NCBI GenBank assembly: GCA_945871045.1 | Contig: CAMBUC010000034.1 | Coordinates: 1-12,957, forward strand | Length of the DNA stretch: 12,957 nt | Origin: an uncultured bacterium | GTDB lineage: Bacteria > Bacillota > Clostridia > Lachnospirales > Lachnospiraceae | Reading direction: 5' to 3' | Shown: positions 7,438 to 12,957 of the stretch, in pieces | Layout of the letters: each line of letters opens with the position of its first letter | Numbering within the stretch: the first letter of the stretch is position 1 | The notes under the pieces: generated by a model | What the model saw: the letters and a program-made list of their open reading frames with translations, nothing else | What the model was told of the DNA's origin: nothing | Database searches by the model: none | Position numbers and translations under genes: made by a program

Positions 7438-7463
7438 GGCCGAAAGCAGGGACTGCCTCGGCC
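7438..7463 (+). other. Intercistronic hairpin between the protease gene and prfB
   Basis: GGCCGA (7438-7443) pairs with TCGGCC (7458-7463), and inside it GCAG (7446-7449) pairs with CTGC (7453-7456) around a GGA loop. The stem is GC-rich and stable. What follows is GTAAGAATATG, not a T-tract, so it is not an intrinsic terminator. It may act in transcript processing or differential stability, since it lies 33 nt upstream of the prfB start. Confidence 0.6.
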
Positions 7464-7496
7464 GTAAGAATATGATTCAGAAAGAGGGTGACATTT

Positions 7497-8628
7497 GTGG
7501 TAGAATTAGACCAGTATCGGTTTTTATTAAATACGTGGAAAGAACCACTTATGGAAGTGAGGGATGCACTTTGACTTGGCGAACAAGTCAAAGCGTATCG
7601 AAGAATTAGAAAGAGAAATGGAGGCTCCGGATTTTTGGAATAACGCCGAAATTTCTCAACAGAAAATGAAAACACTAAAGAGCCTGAAAGATGATATCGA
7701 GACTTATCATCAGTTAGAGACGCAGTATGATGATATCGAGACGCTGATCATGATGGCAGAGGAAGAAAATGATATGACGCTTCTTCCGGAAATCGAGGAG
7801 GCTGTGGCTGTCTATCAGCAGACTTATGATGCGATCCGCATCAAGACGTTGTTGTCGGGTGAGTTTGATGCAGACGCGGCGATCGTATCACTAAACGCGG
7901 GAGCCGGCGGAACCGAATCCTGTGATTGGGCCTCCATGCTTTACCGTATGTATACACGTTGGGCAAATGACAAGGGATTTTCTTTGGATGTGCTGGATTT
8001 CCATGAGGGAGATGAGGCCGGTATCAAGTCTGTAACCTTTCAGGTGAACGGAGAAAATGCCTACGGCTATCTGAAATCCGAGAAAGGCGTGCATCGTTTG
8101 GTGCGAATCTCTCCCTTCAATGCGGCAGGTAAGCGTCAGACCTCCTTTGTGTCCTGCGATGTCATGCCTGACATAGAAGAGGACATTGACATTGAGGTAA
8201 GGGATGAAGACATCCGTATCGACACCTACCGCTCCAGCGGAGCCGGTGGACAGCACATAAATAAAACCTCATCGGCCATCCGTATCACGCATTTTCCGAC
8301 AGGAATCGTTGTGACCTGCCAGAATGAGCGTTCCCAGCACATGAACAAGGACAAGGCCATGCAGATGTTAAAGGCGAAGTTGCTCCTTCTGCGCCAGCAG
8401 GAAAATGAGGAAAAAAATGCTGAGATCCGCGGAGAAGTGACGGAAATCGGCTGGGGGAATCAGATCCGTTCTTATGTAATGCAGCCTTACACGATGGTGA
8501 AAGACCGCCGTACCGGCTACGAGACCGGAAATGTGGATGCTGTCTTAGATGGCGATCTGGATCCGTTTATCAATGCTTATTTAAAATGGCTTTCACAGGG
8601 TGGAGCAGAAGTGGGCGGCGATGAATAA
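7497..8628 (+). CDS. prfB: Peptide chain release factor 2, with programmed +1 frameshift
   Basis: Releases the nascent protein at UGA and UAA codons on the ribosome. Translation starts at GTG 7497, with GAGGG at 7484-7488 as ribosome binding site, and reads VVELDQYRFLL onward for 25 codons to CTT 7569-7571. There an in-frame TGA (7572-7574) stops zero-frame reading. A +1 shift skipping T7572 continues at GAC 7573 as DLANKSKRIEELEREM. The full product is about 376 residues. In that numbering the stop-recognition tripeptide SPF is at 205-207 and the catalytic GGQ at 250-252, the same numbers as in E. coli RF2. An ORF caller starting at ATG 7564 misses the true N-terminus. Expression is autoregulated: low RF2 lets ribosomes pause at TGA and shift. 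It is probably part of the ftsEX-protease transcript. No terminator follows. Confidence 0.96.
7559..7575 (+). promoter_or_regulatory. prfB: prfB programmed +1 frameshift site
   Basis: The slippery CTT-TGA-C is at 7569-7575, with a Shine-Dalgarno-like GAGGG at 7559-7563. Aligned on the CTT, the AGGG occupies the same positions (-9 to -6) as in the E. coli AGGGGGTATCTTTGAC site, so it can serve as the internal anti-SD stimulator. The bases between it and CTT (ATGCA) are atypical. Confidence 0.95.
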
Positions 8629-8635
8629 AAGACCG

Positions 8636-8669
8636 CTCGTGGGGCAGATATTTCAGTTGCCGGAACGAG
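8636..8669 (+). other. Imperfect hairpin after prfB
   Basis: CTCGT (8636-8640) pairs with ACGAG (8665-8669), and GGCA with TGCC lies further in. There is no T-tract, so I do not call it a terminator. Readthrough of the upstream operon into the next gene is possible despite that gene having its own promoter. Confidence 0.3.
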
Positions 8670-8726
8670 ATACGGGCAAACAGTAACGGATTTCAGATGA
8701 TTTTATGATACAGGAAAAATAAGCCC

Positions 8727-8755
8727 TTGTGTCAGATGCGTTTTTGTGTTATTAT
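8727..8755 (+). promoter_or_regulatory. Promoter of the ACT-regulator/homoserine dehydrogenase unit
   Basis: TTGTGT (8727-8732), a 17-bp spacer and TATTAT (8750-8755). The expected start of transcription, near 8762, lies just before the palindrome at 8765-8780 and about 43 nt before the ATG at 8805. Confidence 0.6.
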
Positions 8756-8764
8756 CTTTCGGGT

Positions 8765-8780
8765 AAATACAAATGTATTT
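8765..8780. promoter_or_regulatory. Palindromic operator candidate
   Basis: A perfect inverted repeat, AAATACA (8765-8771) and TGTATTT (8774-8780), is separated by two A residues, immediately downstream of the predicted transcription start. The position suits repression, possibly by the HTH+ACT product encoded just downstream or by another amino-acid regulator. Confidence 0.45.
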
Positions 8781-8804
8781 GCATGACAAACACAGGAGTG
8801 CATA

Positions 8805-9248
8805 ATGAAAGAAAAGACAAATTACTATGTATTAAAGGAGAAAGCGGTGCCGGAGGTGTTGCTTCGCGTTGTAGAAGCGAAGCGGCTGCTGGAATCCGGC
8901 CGGGTTGCCTCGGTGCAGGAAGCAACGGAGCGCGTGGACATCAGCCGCAGTTCTTTTTATAAGTACAAGGAAGATATCTTCCCTTTTCATGACAATGCCA
9001 AAGGACGGACGGTCACCATGGTCATTCAGCTGGATGACGAGCCGGGGCTGTTGTCTGCAATCTTAAAAACGATCGCGGACTCGCATGCCAATATCCTGAC
9101 GATCCATCAGAGTATTCCGGTGAATGGCATCGCCTCTCTGACACTGAGTGTTGAAATATTAGCCGATTCATCCGATTCCAATCAGATGATGGAGCGGATC
9201 GAACAACAGGACGGAGTGCATTATTTAAAAATACTAGCGAGGGAGTAA
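8805..9248 (+). CDS. ACT-domain protein with N-terminal helix-turn-helix (PheB/UPF0735-like)
   Basis: A 147-residue protein. Residues about 33-58 (GRVASVQEATERVDISRSSF, then YKYKEDIFPF) resemble a small HTH; residues about 70-147 form an ACT domain (VTMVIQLDDEPGLLSAILKT, then IADSHANILTIHQSIPVNG), the fold that binds amino acids to control enzymes or regulators. The layout and length match the UPF0735/PheB family, often found next to homoserine dehydrogenase or prephenate dehydratase genes. AGGAG (8794-8798) sits 6 nt before the ATG. The stop is only 7 nt before hom, so the pair is co-transcribed. A role as an amino-acid-responsive regulator, or as an effector subunit for the neighbouring enzyme, is inferred and not demonstrated by the sequence. 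Confidence 0.85.
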   Translation: MKEKTNYYVLKEKAVPEVLLRVVEAKRLLESGRVASVQEATERVDISRSSFYKYKEDIFPFHDNAKGRTVTMVIQLDDEPGLLSAILKTIADSHANILTIHQSIPVNGIASLTLSVEILADSSDSNQMMERIEQQDGVHYLKILARE

Positions 9249-9255
9249 AAGGCAA

Positions 9256-10458
9256 ATGGTAAAAGTAGCAGTTATGGGATACGGAACGATCGGTTCCGGA
9301 GTCGTTGAGATCTTAGAGAAAAACGCAGCGCGCATCAGGAAAACATCCGGAGAGGATCTGGAAGTAAAATATGTACTGGACGTAAGAGAATTTGAGGGGG
9401 ATCCGATCCATAGCAAGATCGTGCATGATTATCAGATCATCGCAAAGGATCCGGAGATCCGCGTTGTAGTAGAAACGATGGGCGGCGTAGAGCCTGCTTA
9501 CACCTTCGTGAAGGCCATGTTAGAAGCCGGAAAACATGTGACTACTTCGAATAAGGCACTGGTTGCCGATAAAGGCGCAGAGTTGATCGCCCTTGCGAAG
9601 GAAAAGAATGTGAACTTTTTGTTTGAGGCAAGTGTGGGCGGCGGCATTCCGATCATTCGTCCTCTCATGAGTTCTATCACCGGAGATGAGATCGTAGAGA
9701 TCAGCGGAATCGTAAACGGAACCACCAACTATATGCTGACGAAGATGACAAATGAAGGTCTTGCATTTGATGAGGTATTGAAGGAAGCGCAGGCGAAAGG
9801 TTATGCGGAGAAAGACCCAACCGCTGATGTAGAAGGCTATGATGCCTGCCGTAAGATCGCGATCCTTACTTCCATTGTATGCGGACAGCAGGTCAACTAT
9901 CAGGATATCCATACCGAAGGAATCACAAAGATCACACCTACCGATATCATGTATGCAAAAGAGATGGGACGTGCCATCAAACTTCTTGCGACGAGCAGAC
10001 AGACCAATGACGGTTATGTAGCAATGGTAGCGCCGTTCTTAATCCCTGCTTCTCATCCCTTATATAACGTGAACGACGTGTTTAATGCGATTTTTGTCAA
10101 GGGAAATATGCTGGGTGATTCCATGTTTTACGGCAGTGGTGCCGGTAAACTTCCTACTGCCAGCGCAGTGGTGGGCGATATTGTGGATATGGTAAAACAT
10201 ATGAATATGCACATTACGCTGAACTGGGATGCAGAACCTGTCACACTGGCAGATTATAAGACGAACGAGACCCGTTTCTTCGTTCGAACGAAGGCATCTA
10301 AGGAGGAGATTTCCAATACCTTTGGAAAGGTCGAATTCGTTGACATCGAAGAACTCGCCGATGAGATCGGTTTTGTGACAGAAACCATGTCAGAGAGTGC
10401 CTACGAGGAAAAGGCAGCAAACTTATCAAGCGTGCTGCAAATGATTCGGTTTCATTAA
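9256..10458 (+). CDS. hom: Homoserine dehydrogenase
   Basis: NAD(P)H-dependent reduction of aspartate 4-semialdehyde to homoserine, the branch point to threonine and methionine. The 400 residues have the Rossmann motif GYGTIGSG (8-15), the segment TTSNKALVADKG (96-107), FEASVGGGIPII (123-134), ISGIVNGTTNYML (149-161) and the family signature GYAEKDPTADVEGYDACRK (182-200). By alignment with the yeast enzyme, D196 and K200 should be the catalytic pair. The C-terminal region after about 338 (TRFFVRTKASKEEI onward) is only about 60 residues and looks like a reduced or divergent ACT-type domain, shorter than the usual 75-90 residues. The preceding gene supplies a separate ACT protein. A strong terminator follows. 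Confidence 0.96.
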   Translation: MVKVAVMGYGTIGSGVVEILEKNAARIRKTSGEDLEVKYVLDVREFEGDPIHSKIVHDYQIIAKDPEIRVVVETMGGVEPAYTFVKAMLEAGKHVTTSNKALVADKGAELIALAKEKNVNFLFEASVGGGIPIIRPLMSSITGDEIVEISGIVNGTTNYMLTKMTNEGLAFDEVLKEAQAKGYAEKDPTADVEGYDACRKIAILTSIVCGQQVNYQDIHTEGITKITPTDIMYAKEMGRAIKLLATSRQTNDGYVAMVAPFLIPASHPLYNVNDVFNAIFVKGNMLGDSMFYGSGAGKLPTASAVVGDIVDMVKHMNMHITLNWDAEPVTLADYKTNETRFFVRTKASKEEISNTFGKVEFVDIEELADEIGFVTETMSESAYEEKAANLSSVLQMIRFH

Positions 10459-10466
10459 ATAACAAG

Positions 10467-10512
10467 AAAAACCGTGCTGAGAATCCTTCGTGGATTCACG
10501 GCACGGTTTTTT
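10467..10512. terminator. Bidirectional intrinsic terminator
   Basis: AAAAACCGTGC (10467-10477) pairs with GCACGGTTTTT (10501-10511), and inside GAATCC (10481-10486) pairs with GGATTC (10492-10497). The stem is flanked by A and T tracts on both sides, so it can end both hom (plus) and the convergent DUF975 gene (minus). Confidence 0.93.
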
Positions 10513-10523
10513 ATGATGTTCAA

Positions 10524-11282
10524 TTATAAATATTCCTGTGCTTCCTGACTGAATGTTACCTGTACATCAAATTCACGTTTTTGGTTCAGATAAACATTGG
10601 TGAAGGACTGTGTCATATAAGGTGTGATCCAGAGGAGACCGATGCCCACGGTCAGAAGCCCTAAAAGCATCCATCCGATAAAACTAAGTTCCATGAGGAT
10701 GAGGCGCCACTTGACACCTTTCGTCAAAGTGATGCTACGCCGGAACGCCTCCCGTGTATCAATGTCAGGGTCATCTGCGTAGATCCAGAAAACAAAATAT
10801 AACGGTAATGTGATCAAAAAACCGATCACAACGCCCACAAGCGAAAGCACTTCTGTAATGATCAGACCGGTTGCAACCGAATATGATTTCGAAGCGGTCA
10901 GATCAAAAAAGTAAGAAGGAATCAAAGGGATCCACATGATCAGGGTGATGAGAAAGCCTCCGATCAGGATGCGGTCCGGGCGGTTTTTCAATACCCAGAA
11001 CATATCGGAAACCTGTACATTCTGCCCGCGGGCAATACCCAAATGGATGCGTTTCAGGCCGCAATTCAGTAAAACCTCAATCAAAGAGATAATAAATGAT
11101 GCAAGGTAAAAAAGCACTGCCTGCATAGGAACCGTACTGCGTTCGCTACATAGATAAGTGAAGGGCAGCAGGAACAAGGACGGGATCAGGGATGCCAGGA
11201 TCATAGCCAGCATGGGTATCTGGTATTTGCCCAAAAGCATTTGTCTTGCCATGCCCTTCAGCGCTCCGTTTGAATGATTCAT
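10524..11282 (-). CDS. DUF975-family integral membrane protein
   Basis: A 252-residue polytopic membrane protein of unknown function. Hydrophobic segments lie at about 20-45, 53-75, 105-125, 140-172 and 197-228. The C-terminal ITLTKGVKWRLILMELSFIG followed by WMLLGLLTVGIGLLWITPYM is the characteristic DUF975 block. The start ATG (11282) is preceded on the minus strand by AAGGAG. It lies 53 bp downstream of the metalloprotein gene on the same strand with no clear terminator between them, so the two may be co-transcribed. It ends at the bidirectional terminator. Confidence 0.85.
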   Translation of the reverse strand: MNHSNGALKGMARQMLLGKYQIPMLAMILASLIPSLFLLPFTYLCSERSTVPMQAVLFYLASFIISLIEVLLNCGLKRIHLGIARGQNVQVSDMFWVLKNRPDRILIGGFLITLIMWIPLIPSYFFDLTASKSYSVATGLIITEVLSLVGVVIGFLITLPLYFVFWIYADDPDIDTREAFRRSITLTKGVKWRLILMELSFIGWMLLGLLTVGIGLLWITPYMTQSFTNVYLNQKREFDVQVTFSQEAQEYL

Positions 11283-11335
11283 AAAAAGTAACTCTCCTTA
11301 AAACTCAATTTTGGTGGAAGAACATCCAACAGGTA

Positions 11336-11821
11336 TTATGCCACGTAATCGATGTTGGCACCGATCAGCTTGGCGGCGTTGATCGCCTTCTGATTCTTCT
11401 GGTACGGATTTTCTTTCGAGTAAGCGATGGACGTGCGAGTTTCACCTCCGGCCACATACGAAGTGCCGCATTCCGGACAAATCCCCGTGCGCAAAGAAAC
11501 CGTAGCGGAAATTACTTTTCCATTTCCTTTGGCTGCTTTTTCGTAAGCATTGCTCACATGCTGTTGTTCGTGCGCGCGCACCATTCCTGCAGAAGCCTGA
11601 GGGGAAATATGACCCGGCGCCTTGAAAGAAACATCGCTTTCATTGGAACCGTCCTGATATTTGCGTTCTTTACATGTCTTACATTCGCTGGGTGAGGATT
11701 TGCGGCCGGGCTGGACTTGTTTGTCTTGATTTGCACTTTGTGCGGTGGGTGAATGATAATTTCCATAAGAGTGATATCCACCGGAAATCCCATAGCCGCC
11801 AATTGCCATAGAACTTGCCAT
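11336..11821 (-). CDS. Small putative metalloprotein with HEQQH motif and two CxxC pairs
   Basis: 161 residues. The start ATG 11821 is chosen because AGGAGG (11829-11834 on the minus strand) lies 7 nt upstream; an in-frame start 8 codons earlier (11845) has no such support. The N-terminus is Gly/Tyr/Ser-rich and low complexity (to about 28) with no signal peptide. It is followed by C47xxC50 (SECKTCKERKYQDGSN), DVSFKAPGHISPQAS, VRAHEQQHVSNA (81-92, H84 and H88) and C115xxC118 (ICPECGTSYV). HEQQH matches the HExxH zinc-protease motif, and the paired cysteines could bind a second metal. It resembles conserved small putative metalloproteases of the SprA-related type seen in Clostridia. Substrate and activity are unknown. 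Confidence 0.7.
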   Translation of the reverse strand: MASSMAIGGYGISGGYHSYGNYHSPTAQSANQDKQVQPGRKSSPSECKTCKERKYQDGSNESDVSFKAPGHISPQASAGMVRAHEQQHVSNAYEKAAKGNGKVISATVSLRTGICPECGTSYVAGGETRTSIAYSKENPYQKNQKAINAAKLIGANIDYVA

Positions 11822-11838
11822 AAAAACACCTCCTGATT

Positions 11839-11867
11839 TTGACAAAGTCTTTGTTACAGACTATACT
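11839..11867 (+). promoter_or_regulatory. Near-consensus promoter of the DUF2752 gene
   Basis: Perfect TTGACA (11839-11844), a 17-bp spacer and TATACT (11862-11867). The predicted transcription start (about 11873-11875) is only 2-4 nt before the ATG at 11877, implying a nearly leaderless mRNA. The spacer contains most of the palindrome ACAAAG-T-CTTTGT (11842-11854), which overlaps the -35 end and is a candidate operator. Confidence 0.75.
11860..11865 (-). promoter_or_regulatory. Possible -10 element of the divergent metalloprotein promoter
   Basis: On the minus strand these bases read TATAGT. Transcription would begin near 11853 and give a leader of about 32 nt with AGGAGG before ATG 11821. 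The hexamer overlaps the plus-strand TATACT by four bases, so the two promoters would compete. The -35 on this strand is poor (TTTATT at 17 bp). Confidence 0.4.
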
Positions 11868-11876
11868 GATCGTAAT

Positions 11877-12344
11877 ATGAAAAATAAAGTAAAAAACAAA
11901 CAGCAAGTAAAAAAACAAGTGAAACTGGAAGACCGGTTGTATGCAGTAGGACTCTGTCTCGCCCTCGCAGCGCCGGCTGTCCTTTTATCCTACCTATATT
12001 TGCGTAGGAGCATTCCGTTTCTGGCGTTTCCATGCACACTTCGCACCTTTACAGGGTATTATTGCCCGGGATGCGGAGGTACGCGCGCTGTTTCTGCACT
12101 CCTGCATTTACAGTTGTGGAAATCCTTCTGTTATCATCCGGCCGTGCCCTATACAGTGTTCGTGTATCTCTGGTTTATGATTAGCCATACCATCGAAAAA
12201 CTCAGCCGCCGGAAACTGCGGATCGGAATGAAATGGAATCCTGTCTGGTTGTGGCTGGCAGTAGCCATCCTTTTTATCAATGTTCTGATCAAAGATCTGG
12301 CATTGTATTTTTTTCAACTGGATCTGTTGCAGATGATCCGATGA
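11877..12344 (+). CDS. DUF2752 membrane protein
   Basis: A 155-residue protein with a Lys-rich N-terminus (1-18), a first hydrophobic segment (about 22-42), the family core CTLRTFTGYYCPGCGGTRAV (53-72, with C63 and C66), then LWKSFCYHPAVPYTVFVYLW (80-99) and a final hydrophobic segment (about 122-147). The CPGCGGTR block with following aromatic membrane helix is diagnostic of DUF2752; the biochemical role is unknown. No ribosome binding site is visible before ATG 11877, and the promoter lies right against it. Later in-frame GTG/TTG codons also lack a binding site, so leaderless translation from 11877 is my preferred reading. It converges with the next gene with no spacing. Confidence 0.85.
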   Translation: MKNKVKNKQQVKKQVKLEDRLYAVGLCLALAAPAVLLSYLYLRRSIPFLAFPCTLRTFTGYYCPGCGGTRAVSALLHLQLWKSFCYHPAVPYTVFVYLWFMISHTIEKLSRRKLRIGMKWNPVWLWLAVAILFINVLIKDLALYFFQLDLLQMIR

Positions 12345-12347
12345 TCA
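12342..12347. other. Abutting convergent stop codons in TGATCA
   Basis: The palindrome TGATCA holds the TGA of the plus-strand DUF2752 gene (12342-12344) and the TGA of the minus-strand gene (12345-12347). There is zero intergenic space, so any terminator for either gene must lie inside the other. Confidence 0.9.
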
Positions 12348-12725
12348 GATGCCGGTGCCTTCCATCAAGGGCATGCCTGTCAAAGATTCCATGATCTGCA
12401 TATATGCGTTAATAAAGTTCTCTATGCTGCCATACTGATGGATCGTGATCACAAACATGCAGACCGTGGCGACCACCGACAGACCGATCGCGATCGAACT
12501 TAAGATAACAGCCACCTTACCCTGCGGGGTAAGGTTTTTTTGATCGCCCCGGGAAAGCAGAGCCAAAACAATGCTCAGCGAACCAAAGATGATCGATGAA
12601 TAGATGCAGCATGTGGTAACGATCGCGACCACACCAAGAACGATCGCCGCAGACTGCATGACATCCTGCGGGCGAACCGGCGGGCGATACTGCTCGTTAA
12701 AATGATTATCCGACTGAAAATCCAT
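12345..12725 (-). CDS. Small DUF4190-like membrane protein
   Basis: 126 residues from ATG 12725, chosen because AAGGAGG (12734-12740 on the minus strand) is 8 nt upstream; a longer in-frame start at 12761 lacks support. A polar Asn/Gln/Pro-containing N-terminus (1-23) precedes a helical hairpin (about 24-57, AAIVLGVVAIVTTCC and SSIIFGSLSIVLALLSRG) and a third hydrophobic segment (about 70-96), with LTPQGKVAVILSSIAIGLSV between. The SRG-x-LxxQGKxxxILSxIxI pattern resembles DUF4190. The tail 97-126 is non-hydrophobic. The function is unknown. The coding sequence contains a plus-strand terminator hairpin (12514-12541). Confidence 0.7.
   Translation of the reverse strand: MDFQSDNHFNEQYRPPVRPQDVMQSAAIVLGVVAIVTTCCIYSSIIFGSLSIVLALLSRGDQKNLTPQGKVAVILSSIAIGLSVVATVCMFVITIHQYGSIENFINAYMQIMESLTGMPLMEGTGI
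12514..12541 (+). terminator. Plus-strand intrinsic terminator inside the convergent DUF4190-like gene
   Basis: ACCTTACCC (12514-12522) pairs perfectly with GGGTAAGGT (12527-12535) around TGCG, and runs into seven T residues (12535-12541). It lies 170 bp past the DUF2752 stop and would end that transcript. Read from the minus strand the stem is not followed by T residues, so it should not stop the gene that contains it. Confidence 0.8.
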
Positions 12726-12778
12726 CGGGAAAGCCTCCTTATCAGATGCATCGAAATGCAAATGCTATAGTTACCTTT

Positions 12779-12807
12779 ATCATAGCACGGTTGCGCGAAG
12801 GATTCAA
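12779..12807 (-). promoter_or_regulatory. Promoter of the DUF4190-like gene
   Basis: On the minus strand TTGAAT (12807-12802), a 17-bp spacer and TATGAT (12784-12779), the latter with an extended TGC immediately before it. The leader would be about 47 nt, ending with AAGGAGG before ATG 12725. Confidence 0.75.
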
Positions 12808-12843
12808 TCACGGAAATGCATTTGTGCAAGGTTCTTTGTTCCC

Positions 12844-12912
12844 TTTACGTTATGAGCAGCGTCCATCAGGCATGAGTGTCTTCTGCTTTTACGTTACGAG
12901 CAGCGTCCATCA
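12844..12912. repeat. 25-bp direct repeat, two copies 44 bp apart
   Basis: TTTACGTTATGAGCAGCGTC continues as CATCA at 12844-12868, and recurs at 12888-12912 with a single T-to-C difference (12853 versus 12897). The 19 bp between them are unrelated. No third copy is seen at the same period before the window ends. On the minus strand both copies contain a frame ending DGRCS-stop, so one copy may be a duplicated 3' end of a gene lying beyond the right edge. Confidence 0.8.
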
Positions 12913-12957
12913 ACCATCATTTGTTTCATTCCGTTGCACGAACCATTCCGACGGAGC

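Noticed and set aside
12844..12912. CRISPR array
   Set aside because: Only two repeat copies with a 19-bp gap, no further units at the same period and no cas gene in the window.
12894..12957. Partial minus-strand gene entering from the right edge
   Set aside because: Only about 20 codons (ending NGMKQMMVDGRCS and TAA) are visible, with no recognisable family, and the end lies in a direct repeat; it cannot be supported.

Overview
The window looks like ordinary chromosome from a low-to-moderate-GC Firmicute of the Clostridia, most likely Lachnospiraceae. Supports are a type III glutamine synthetase, AGGAGG-type ribosome binding sites, a prfB with the classic in-frame TGA frameshift site, the gene order CdaR-like regulator / ftsE / ftsX / S41 protease / prfB, and small membrane families (YitT, DUF975, DUF2752, DUF4190-like) that are common in that group. 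I see no insertion sequence, phage gene, CRISPR array, tRNA or rRNA.

Layout. (1) Bases 1-980 are the C-terminal part of glutamine synthetase III. A run of hairpins follows, ending in a strong terminator at 1158-1199. (2) Bases 1200-1650 hold no convincing gene. This AT-rich stretch contains five DnaA-box-like 9-mers within 87 bp (1308-1394), two or three Spo0A-box-like motifs, and a good sigma-A promoter. (3) Bases 1651-3211 are a WecB/TagA/CpsF-type glycosyltransferase followed by a YitT-family membrane protein. (4) Bases 3394-8628 are a tightly packed plus-strand run: a CdaR/PucR-type regulator, ftsE, ftsX, a membrane-anchored carboxy-terminal protease and prfB. This joins a cell-wall-hydrolase control complex, a periplasm-facing protease and translation termination in one probable transcript. 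(5) Bases 8727-10512 are an HTH+ACT regulator-like gene and homoserine dehydrogenase, with their own promoter, an adjacent palindrome and a bidirectional terminator. (6) Bases 10524-11821 (minus) are a DUF975 membrane protein and a small HExxH-type putative metalloprotein. (7) Bases 11877-12725 are a DUF2752 membrane protein (plus) convergent with a DUF4190-like membrane protein (minus). Their stop codons abut in one TGATCA palindrome. (8) The right edge holds the promoter of the last gene and a 25-bp direct repeat.

Most genes are known families. The observations that deserve most attention are non-coding: the DnaA-box cluster far from any dnaA/dnaN gene, the multi-hairpin 3' region of the glutamine synthetase gene, a plus-strand intrinsic terminator embedded in the coding sequence of a convergent minus-strand gene, and a consensus promoter that would make a nearly leaderless mRNA while overlapping a divergent promoter and a palindrome. 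I did not find clear evidence of a wholly new multi-gene system.
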